This document shows, in pieces, positions 47,171-64,000 of a stretch of DNA of 64,000 bases (position 1 is the stretch's first letter; each line of letters opens with the position of its first letter). The translations under genes and the position numbers were made by a program. The DNA is from Nymphaea colorata (taxonomy: Eukaryota; Streptophyta; Magnoliopsida; Nymphaeales; Nymphaeaceae), in the NCBI RefSeq assembly GCF_008831285.2, contig NC_045146.1:1886001-1950000 (forward strand). The letters run 5' to 3'. Below the pieces are notes generated by a model. It made no database searches. It saw nothing but the letters and a program-made list of their open reading frames with translations, and was not told where the DNA came from.

Positions 47171-47700
47171 TTACGCCCTTCCAGAAGTGACACAGATTCG
47201 GTTGAACAGGATAATCAAAAGGGCGAATGTTTGACCACAAGTCTTACGCAGACCCAAAACTCCGGGGAGCTCTACCGGCTCTCGTGGCCAGAAAACACGG
47301 CGACGAAGAAGGTTAAAACGAATAAGAAATCGCATTACTCTTCCAGCCAGGCAGCGTCCAAACCGGCGAACATGATCGAGCAAGAAGGAGCTTCTTCACC
47401 AGCCAAGCTTCCGGTTTCTGGCGGAATCGACGGCCAGCAGCGATCCAGCACCACGCTGTCCGCAATTCGGTACCTGCAACAGCTTACTTCGCCTCAACTG
47501 TACTCATCCAGAGACCAAATCAACGAAGAACAATCAAAGAAAAACGAGCTATACCAAGTTTAGGAGACGAGGAAGGCGAACATAGTAATACCAAAAGAGG
47601 GAAGACAATGAAAGGACTGGAGCACCAGAATCCCGCAGGAATGGGAGCCTCCATAACGTGGTTGTCCCCGAGGACCGGCAGAACAAGGCGAGAACTAACT
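47171..47700. other. GC-rich island with open frames on both strands, unresolved
   Basis: This stretch is clearly richer in G and C than its surroundings. The plus strand has an open frame at 47231-47563. The minus strand has another, ending in LDAAWLEE and a stop near 47330, and a short ATG-started frame from about 47654. None shows a domain I recognise. It lies 0.4-0.9 kb upstream of the GGP start codon, so it may be the GGP promoter and first leader exon, a decayed gene, or a first exon of an unknown gene. Confidence 0.35.
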
Positions 47701-48774
47701 AAAATGGAGAGGAAAAATTTGCACCTGGTGATCCGACCTTTGTTCTAATTCCGTAAAAGTGCACAACCTTTCTGAAAATTTTGTACAGAAAATACTTTTT
47801 CATTTACTTGGAAACAAAAAAAACGATCGCGGTGGCTTTTGATGGTGTAGAATTTTGATTCAAATCAATAATTTATCAAGGAATCAAAATTTTAGATCAA
47901 CAAAATACCTCGTTTATTTAAATAATTTTAATTTCTTAAAAGATAACTAGAAACGCCCCCTTATTAGTGGAGGCGAATTTTTGGGGCTGATCTTCGGGTG
48001 CTAACGCCAATAAAATCGAAACTACATTTCAATGATATTTTTTATTTTTTCAAATGTTTTTTAGTTTTTTTTTTCTAAGAAAAGCCATTTGTAACTTGTG
48101 AAAAGTGACTTATAAGTAGAATATCATAACAAACAACATAAATTATGAGCTTTAATATTCAACTATCGGCTATCAATTTCTCTCGCACTTTAAAGGTGAC
48201 AAACACAAGGCACACACAATGCGTCCGAGCTCATTTGGTGCATCGATGCAAACACTGCCTAGCACATGTGGGCGAGTGTGGACAATCCCTCGCAAACACC
48301 ACCAGTCCCACGTAAATTGTTTTTTTCTATACCGATACTTCGTATTCCTTTTGTGTGGACGTAGTTACAACTTAAGAGTACCAGTGTGCAAGGCCAAACT
48401 AAACCAAGTGGGGGGGCTCTCCCCCCCCCCCTCCGGCCACACCCTTTCATATATTGGGACAATAAAATTCATTATTATAATTTTAAATGTTGAAATTTTT
48501 TTATTTGGCCTTGCTAAATTTTTTGAAAAATATTATATTTTTTCTCTCAAAAAATTTAAAAATGTTGCCACCCACCTTCTTCTTATAATATATATATAGT
48601 TCTACCCTTATTGGTGTGAAGTCAAATTCAATATGATTATGAAGCATTGCAAAACTAACCTACCCTCCAGGGCCATTTGACAAGAAGAACAATTTGTAAC
48701 TGTCATATGAAATGCCTTATTGATGTGCAAAGCACTAGCAAGATTATCTTCATAAACCTTTTAATATTTATAAC

Positions 48775-48944
48775 CAGGGGCGAAGCCATAAATTTTTCAT
48801 GAGAAAAGCTGAATTAATTTTTCTAAATTTTGACAGAGGCTAAAATATCATCTTTCAAAAATTTTATATAACATGTAAAATTTTTTAATCTTTTCTTGTA
48901 GTGGGGGCCAGGGCCCCTACAAGCCCCCCTTGCTCCACCCCATG
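48775..48944. mobile_element. hAT-type MITE (CAGGGGCGAAGCC family)
   Basis: The left end CAGGGGCGAAGC and the reverse complement of the right end CATGGGGTGGAGC form an imperfect inverted repeat. A perfect 8-bp duplication TTTATAAC flanks it (48767-48774 and 48945-48952). The 170-bp interior is non-coding, with GGGGGCCAGGGCCCC near the right end. Confidence 0.85.
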
Positions 48945-48959
48945 TTTATAACTAGGATG

Positions 48960-49138
48960 TAGGGGCTAAGACAGGTGTGGGCACTGTATGGGCAACAACT
49001 GCACATACAGTCCAACAAAAATGTTTATTTTCATATTGATACTTCAAAGTAATTTTTCACATTTACATATTAGGACGTTTGAAAATTTAAAATTTTATAA
49101 CAGCGCCCTTAACCAATTTTTTCCTGGCTCTACCCCTA
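48960..49138. mobile_element. hAT-type MITE (TAGGGGCTAAGACAGG family)
   Basis: The left end TAGGGGCTAAGACAGG pairs with the reverse complement of the right end, TAGGGGTAGAGCCAGG. Flanks CTAGGATG (48952-48959) and TTAAGATG (49139-49146) match at 6 of 8 bases, fitting an old 8-bp duplication. It shares internal sequence (GTATGGGCAACA) with the fragment at 2712-2860. Confidence 0.7.
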
Positions 49139-50006
49139 TTAAGATGTTAAATATGTTAAAATGGATACATCAGCCTGCCTTGCTTTTTTTTCCAGCTTAA
49201 GATCTAAGCTTGTTTTGTCGTCGAATTAATTTTTAAGTTCAGTTCATCTAATCTTAGCTTGATCCAAGCATCACTTGAGGTGTCGATAATTTTCATTAAA
49301 GACCAATTACAACCTAATTACATGTTTTATGTATTCGTGCCATGGTCACATATACAAGATGTGTATATCAAATTCTACCATATATGTCTCCTCAATGAAC
49401 CAATTAATATCAGTAAACAAGTTTGTCTAATTACAATTAAACATCATGAATTATTCTAAATAACAACATTTTGAACGTGTTTGCTTAACTAAGACATGAC
49501 ATTTGGCCTAGCAATTTAAACTCCATGATACATTAAGTTACGCTGCAGTAAGATATATATTTGTTATTATTTTTTGTTTAAATTTAATTTCTGGTAAGTT
49601 CTTCCTAAATCTTATCGATCATGATTCTCGTGTAAGTGCAATGGTTGTTTTTTACCAACATCTGTTGAATTTAATACACCTAAAATATGAATTATAAGCC
49701 ATAAAAATAGTTGCATCCATAAGAAGCACATGCAAGTAAACAAACATCTCAAAGAACAAATGAATCAGAGGAAAACATTTGAAAGGCTATTTTTTACAAA
49801 TAAATGAAAAAAAAAAGTTGTAAAAATAATTAAAATAGATTGATTATATGGCACTGAGAACCAGCCGCTGAATTGGATCAGTTTGGTATCGAGTCAGGCC
49901 GATTTTATAATGCTTGTTGTAAGTGATGCAAACTTTTGATATATCCAATTTAATCGGATCTTCTTTAATCAGAGTCAAATACTAATAGGAATTCATTTTT
50001 TAATAT

Positions 50007-50123
50007 TTATTTATCTCTCTCTGCACTTTTTAATTTTGTGTGCCTCTCTTTCTTACTCTCACTTTATATATATTTATCTCTCTCTGCACTTTTTAATTTT
50101 GTGTGCCTCTCTTTCTTACTCTC

Positions 50124-50130
<7 letters not shown>
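50007..50130. repeat. ~62-bp tandem duplication next to a (TA)n run
   Basis: TATTTATCTCTCTCTGCACT and the following ~40 bp, ending TCTCACTTTATATA, occur twice in a row, followed by a TA run at 50128-50160. Confidence 0.85.
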
Positions 50131-50162
<32 letters not shown>

Positions 50163-50509
50163 ACGTGACATACAAACTTTTGGCAACTTTCTTAAAAAGT
50201 TTTTGGAACTTTTGATAAATCGCCAGTGTCTCTGAGACATCGAAAAATAAAACATTAAGAATTTTAAATAAAAATGGAGTTCAAACCGGATACAGACAAA
50301 TATGAAGCTGACGTTCAAGCTGAACAAGAGATTCAGGCTTGTCGAACCTTGGGCCCGGCCAAATGCCCAGGAGATAATTATCATCTTAATTCGGATCCGT
50401 ATCCAATGATTCGACCCGAACGACGTCTTTCTTGAAGGTTCCAAAGCGTTGAGCGTGCGTCTGGAGAACAGAAGGGATGGTGGGAACAAGGAAATTCTGA
50501 AACAGTACC

Positions 50510-58602
<8,093 letters not shown>

Positions 58603-59424
58603 TTTTCTGAGTGTACCGCTCCGCCTTGATTTCTCCTGGCAAATTCCGGCCATGATTTTGACACCTTAGTTCGTCATCGCCTAGGTTGTTAATGTGCCAA
58701 ACCTTGGTGTCTTCTCTAATCTTGTTGTCCTCTCTGGAATTTGTATCAACTTTGGAAATTTTGGTTGCCACTGCTTCTTGTTTTACCTAGCTGTTGCAGT
58801 TGGGGTTGGACGGGATTTCAGGATTTATAAGTACCCGAAGTTGTAGTGGAGATGGTAGATAGAAAAGAATCCGGATGTTATATTCTTCACCTTCTCGAGA
58901 GAACCTAGGATCTACTATTCCAGGTATCTGATATCTGTTTTATGTTCTACTCTTATCTTGGTATTTGTATAAGGATTCACTTACAAAGTTTTTATAAAGG
59001 CAATCGGCTACATATTTTTGCATTTCTGTGGAGTTATCTTATTATTACATTTTCAAGGCTGAAAAGAAAATGCAGTGGCAGACATCGTAGTTTCAGAAAA
59101 CAAAAAAAAAAACTGATTTTCATTTTGAAAATCTCAGATGTTTCTCTTTCATCGTAATGTGCAACTCACACGGGTGCGCCAAATATGGTGGCGCACCTGC
59201 GTTGGTGAGGGTGCAGGTGTGGCCCGACACAGCGCTCGACTCGGTTAAACTGAATTGGATGTTATTGACTGCATTCTTTCTTTTTTTTTCTCTCTCTTTT
59301 TCTATCTTACCCTTTACTTTTTTCTTTTATTTTATTTAACAAAATTTTGAATTTTGCACTTAAGGTAATTTTGATAAAAAAAAGGTTAAAATATAGAAAA
59401 ATAAAATTATTTATATAACAGATA

Positions 59425-59437
59425 ACACACACACACA

Positions 59438-59476
<39 letters not shown>
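59425..59476. repeat. Compound (CA)n(TA)n microsatellite
   Basis: CA run 59425-59438 and TA run 59440-59476, about 0.8 kb downstream of the PGES2-like stop codon. Confidence 0.85.
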
Positions 59477-59479
<3 letters not shown>

Positions 59480-60679
59480 TTCACTGCTTTTGTATCCAAT
59501 TGTTTTTAGAACTTGCTGTATCCCGCACTGATAGCACCCAGGTGACATAAGGTGCAACTAAAAAGTGTTTGTTGCTATACATTATTTACCTAAAGTTTGT
59601 ATAGAATTTGTATTTTTTTTGCCAACTCATAGGCGTAACAAGAGAATCAAATGAACATACGTTTTTAACAATGTGGATTTGAAATTTACTATAGCTAAAA
59701 GCTACGTTCTTAACATCAAGCTCCAATGTAAAAAGCGTCGATTTGAGATCGAACCTCAAGACTGCGGATCCAAACACAACCTTAACATGTCAGGGCCTAC
59801 TGTAAGAAAGTGGACCTTTTATTTTATGTTTTTAAACAATGAGAAGAGTCTACTAATAAGTCCTCATGGCACAATCAGCAACTTTAAAGAAATAAAAGAA
59901 AAGAAATTAACGGCGGAAGGTGCATGGTAGGACATCATCATTCAACTTCATTTTTATATTGTTAATTAATATGTTTTATGAGAATCCCAATGAAAGTTCT
60001 CTTCTAATTTTCAGTTTTTTTTTTTAACTTTTGTTGTCATTCCAAAACAAAAGCTTTGAACATTGAGTGGTTAGGTTCACATGTTACACAATGAGATGGC
60101 AAAATCAATCAATTGTTACGTTTCAGCTTTCGCCGCTGATTCATTTGTTTATTCATTTTTAACTCGGCCGTCAAATTCGGTGAATGCGGAGATGTCCGTT
60201 GGCCTGCAAAAAGGTGACTCTGATTTTTGTCCTTTCTCGTTCAGTTTGTTCCTGAGTTCAGGAGGCCTTCAACTTGAGCTACAGTTCTTCTCCAGTTCAA
60301 AACTGATCTTATTCCTTTCACCATCGGCTTGAGTTGAGGAGAAAGCGAGATTCAGTACCGATTCTAGACTACCAATTGATATTTTCTAAATATAATTTAA
60401 ATAAAAACTTAATTTTTTTATTTTAATTGATTCGATATGTTATTTATTTTAAGTTTACCAATTCCGACCCACTCCCTTATCAAACACCCTCGACACTCAT
60501 ATCTTCACTGGAGTCTTCCACAAACGCACACATAAGCCTGGGCACCAGGCCGGCTTGCGGGTGGGTACTTGTTACCCGATTTGACTTGAGCCCGGACTCG
60601 GAAAAAGGGCACAATGCCGGCTCGATAATAAATTTTTAATATATAATTTAATTAATTTTTATATATTTATAATATATTA

Positions 60680-60686
<7 letters not shown>

Positions 60687-60772
<86 letters not shown>
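60687..60772. repeat. Compound (TA)n(GA)n microsatellite, ~86 bp
   Basis: A TA run interrupted once by AATA, then a GA run from about 60755. Confidence 0.9.
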
Positions 60773-61178
60773 TATAAAAAGATCTAGATGCAAGAAAGAG
60801 AAAGTGTGGGCTAGCTATTGGGAACTGTCGGTTTTGAAAATGAGTCCAAAAAATGTTGCGCCTACCTTTTCATTGAAGGTTAGCAATCCCTAACAGAAGA
60901 ATATAAAAAATTTGATTCCTTTCACACATGCAATAAACAATAATAAAACACTTTTGGGGTTTTCCCCCAATGGCCTAACCAGCAAGAACACTAGCAGAGG
61001 ATTCTAGAAGGGCAGCCCCTACTAAGATCTTTGGGTTTTGATGGGTGCGCTCTAAATGAGTGCATGAGGTCATACAGCTTTTTATAAGATCTTTTGGGTT
61101 CGATGGGAGTGTTCCTAATTTTGGCAGGGCATGAAAGCAGCCTTGGTGCAATTGAGCGACCTAATTATCAGTCCTACT

Positions 61179-61577
61179 TAGGGATGTTAACATATCCGGT
61201 TTGAATCGGGATATCTCATCGAACTGATCCAAAAAAATTGGGTATGAAAAAAAAAATTAATATCCAATTAAGAAATCAGATTGAATTCAGATATAAATGA
61301 CATTCGATCAGATTCAGATATACATAATATTCAATCAGATTCATTTTTAAATAAATATCTTGTATCTAATGCTATTAAATTTTGAAAATTGACAAAATCC
61401 AGTTCAAAATTCGGATTCAGATTCAGATATAAATATAATAATAAGATTCGGATCGTAAAATTGGATTTTGGATTCAGATACAACTTTTCTTTATTCGAAT
61501 TTGAATTTGTGAATATCCGAAAAAGCGAACATGATTACAAATATATCCAATCCGAATTCGATCCATTGACATCCCTA
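61179..61577. mobile_element. 399-bp hAT-type MITE (TAGGGATGTYAA ends)
   Basis: The left end TAGGGATGTTAA and the reverse complement of the right end TAGGGATGTCAA form the inverted repeat. Flanks GTCCTACT (61171-61178) and GCCGTACT (61578-61585) match at 6 of 8 bases, fitting an old 8-bp duplication. The interior repeats GGATTCAGATATA motifs. A related degraded copy lies at 4925-5335. Confidence 0.75.
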
Positions 61578-62524
61578 GCCGTACTTCTAAATTTGAAAGC
61601 AAAAAGTATCCATGATATTTTATAAATATCATGGTTGGTAGAAAGTAAGAACCAATTCTCTTATTATTATTATTTTTTAAGACATTACAGGTTATTATAA
61701 TAAAACTTGATTATTGTTGACAACAGAGACTAGTTAATTATACTTATGTTTTTCAAATCGAAGATATGCCGAAAAGGCCGAAGCTCCTACCCTTTTCCTC
61801 TGAAGATCAAAGCTGTTTCAGAACTTGGGTAAGAAGCGAGATACTCATCAGTGTCATTCATCCACCATTTATAATCAAGAGGAGTAGTGTCTATGAAAAT
61901 TTTCACTAACCAACTACGCTACATCAATTTAAGGGAGTGTTGAATAAGCGCGAGAACACTTTTGTTCAAGAACGGTTGCCTCTGTCACTACCTTTTCAAA
62001 CACGATACAATTTTACCGCTGACCATTTTAACATTTTCTCATAAGAAGAGAAAAAAGTAGGACTTTTTTTTTTCAAAATAAAGGGGCCCAGAGTAAAGGC
62101 CATTATTGTTTTCACTCGCTCTTTTATATATATATATATATATAGCTTTTAGGAAAACAAAGAGAGAATCCCCGAATACAACCCTGGATTTTCCATTAGA
62201 ATTATTTTCCGAGATCCCAGGGTAGGATTTTGGTTGTGATTAGCACAGACGCCTCGGAAAGTTGTATTGTGTTCGAATGGCCGAAGACACCGAAGCAGGC
62301 TGTGTGTTTGGATGTGGAAATGATTAAAATGCCCTTAATGTAGAAAAAGTTAAAATAGGGAAGAAAAACTTCTTATGAGGACAAAAATGGAAATGCGCAA
62401 CAAAAATATATATTTTTTTTATAAAGACAAAAATATCATGAAGATTACTCTGCCTTCTCCCAATAACATAATTGAATCAATTGCCTAAATGGTTAAACAT
62501 GAAGCTCTTATTTCACAACAGTAA

Positions 62525-62754
62525 GGCTGCGTTTGGATGACACCCTTTAAAGGCATCGTTTTGTAAAAACCAGATTTTGCAAAAACTTGGTTTTCTTAAA
62601 CCGGTTTTCCAAATCTGGTTTGTGTGTTTAGGCAATGCACCCCAAAAACTACATTTTCTATGGAAAAAAATTTCAAAAAGGTCACATTGTTCCCTACCTA
62701 TTTATTAAAACTGGGTTTTTCACAAACCCATTTTAATTGTCACCTAAACGCACG
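62525..62754. mobile_element. MITE with GCGTTTGGATGACA ends
   Basis: The left end GGCTGCGTTTGGATGACA pairs with the reverse complement of the right end, CCGTGCGTTTAGGTGACA. The interior contains inverted AAACCAGATTTTGC / CTGGGTTTTTCACAAACC pieces. No clear target duplication. A single end of the same type occurs at about 14437. Confidence 0.6.
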
Positions 62755-64000
62755 GGAAAAATGATATTTTGCCTTCAAAACCTTATTTAAGAGTGTCACC
62801 TAAGAGAGCTATTACATGCAACATATTAAAATGCTTCAGCCGCTTTATGTCACACAACAGACTTGTCATGTGGCATCAGGCAGTTGAAACATTCTATCGT
62901 CGCAGGTAAAATATCTTAACAAACAACATGTTTCAGTTACCTAAACATCCCATTTTTTTTAAAAAAAAAAAGATTATGCAATCCGAAAAACTTAAAGTAT
63001 ACCTCCTAATTAAGTAAATGAAAAGTTTTTGAGAAGAAAACTTATGGTTATCTAATCCTAGAACACATGAAGGGAACCACCCACATATTCATATAGCACC
63101 AATTCGTTGCAACTAAAGATAATGATTTAGAAATAATCACGTATCGTTTCTGAATCAAAATCCAACTATTCAATTTAAATAAAAAAGGTTCAAACCTAAT
63201 TAGTAGTCATTTTTACACTTTGCATATAATTTTCTCAATAAAATAAATATCTTTATGTTTTTAACGACACATTTTTTTTGCAATACAGAGAATTAACACC
63301 CTATAAATCGAAATAGAATTTAGCTACCTACCAGTCCCCCACCCTTGCGCCAACCCCTCCAAGATTGAGGTTTTAAGTTGCCATCAGAGATACTAGGTCA
63401 CGCCCTTTTATGTTAAATATTTAATATCTACCAAAAACTAGCGGCAAGTTGTAAATTAAAAATGGTTGGTACCTAAAGAAAGTTATGTGCGCCGGGCACA
63501 CCATAGAGTTAATGACATTTGGATAGTTTATTAAAAAAAAATGTCCTTCATAATCTTTTTACTTTTTTTTTTAAATTTTTCAATTTTACCTTGACAACAA
63601 TATTTTTTAATATAAACTAAGAGTGTTTTAGTCAATAATCATACTCGCTCATGAAAAATCATGCACCAGTATGACACATATAATCAAGTTCGAGAAAAAT
63701 TCATCAAGTTTCTTTAACAACAAGAAATGTTTTTGATAAAATTCCTCTGGATTGTAAAAGTATGTAAGGTGCAATTAAGTAATTAAGTGCGGGCTTTGTT
63801 TTGCTTGCAAGGTGGTCTCTAGATATTCCTTTGGGTCAAAGAATTTGGGTTGCCGAAACGGCGAAAAAAATATTCAGGAAAGTGTGCTCGGAGGGAGGCC
63901 TTTTGAGTACACCACAATTGACGGCCTCCAATTTTCCATGAAAGAAGTAAGCTACCAAAGTAATATCCAACCCCACTTGATGCTTAATTTAGATAAATAA

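Larger units (their letters stand above)
46855..50509. other. Divergent intergenic region between the GGP and PGES2-like genes
   Basis: 3.7 kb separating the two start codons. It contains the GC-rich island, the MITE pair and the 62-bp duplication; no further gene is seen. Confidence 0.5.
58603..64000. other. Gene-free right flank
   Basis: After the PGES2-like 3' untranslated region the sequence is AT-rich with microsatellites and MITEs, listed separately. A 62-codon frame at 63812-64000 (LGGRPFEYTTIDGLQFSMKE) ends at the last base of the window. It has no recognised domain and may be chance. Confidence 0.5.

Overview
This is a piece of plant nuclear genome, almost certainly from a flowering plant. 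It is AT-rich, its genes are split into 4-8 short exons with GT/AG borders and long introns, and it holds many microsatellites, MITEs and LTR-retrotransposon remnants of plant type. The species cannot be fixed from the sequence.

Six host protein genes can be rebuilt exon by exon; the five complete ones have intact reading phase across every junction. On the minus strand from left to right: (1) the first exon of a phenylacetaldehyde reductase / cinnamoyl-CoA reductase-like gene (1391-1499) whose other exons would lie beyond the left edge; (2) a complete tandem paralog of it (6232-13986, 6 exons, 321 aa); (3) a plastid-targeted UPF0114 membrane protein (17725-27221, 5 exons, 283 aa); (4) a RETICULATA-related (DUF3411) chloroplast protein (33526-41772, 8 exons, 529 aa); (5) a gamma-glutamyl peptidase of the class I glutamine amidotransferase family (44125-46814, 4 exons, 248 aa). 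On the plus strand: (6) a glutaredoxin/GST-type prostaglandin E synthase 2 homolog (50510-58602, 6 exons, 316 aa). The genes are ordinary and unlinked in function, apart from the tandem reductase pair.

The mobile DNA is the more interesting part. Intron 4 of the UPF0114 gene (7.5 kb) holds a 5'-truncated Copia element, itself split by a 242-bp hAT-type MITE with a perfect 8-bp target duplication. Intron 3 of the PGES2 homolog (5.5 kb) holds a 3,993-bp LTR element (LTRs about 218 bp, initiator-tRNA-Met primer site, polypurine tract). It lacks a recognisable polymerase but carries about 1.45 kb of intronless, decayed coding sequence from a plant insulin-degrading-enzyme-like M16 metalloprotease. 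This looks like a host transcript captured by a retrotransposon. Several other MITEs with target duplications, two SINE-like tRNA-box elements and a set of minisatellites fill the intergenic space.

The intergenic stretches (about 1.6-6.2, 14.1-17.7, 27.3-33.5, 42.0-44.1, 46.9-50.5 and 58.6-64.0 kb) contain repeats and AT-rich DNA. I see no further convincing host gene there, though a GC-rich island at 47.2-47.7 kb is unresolved.
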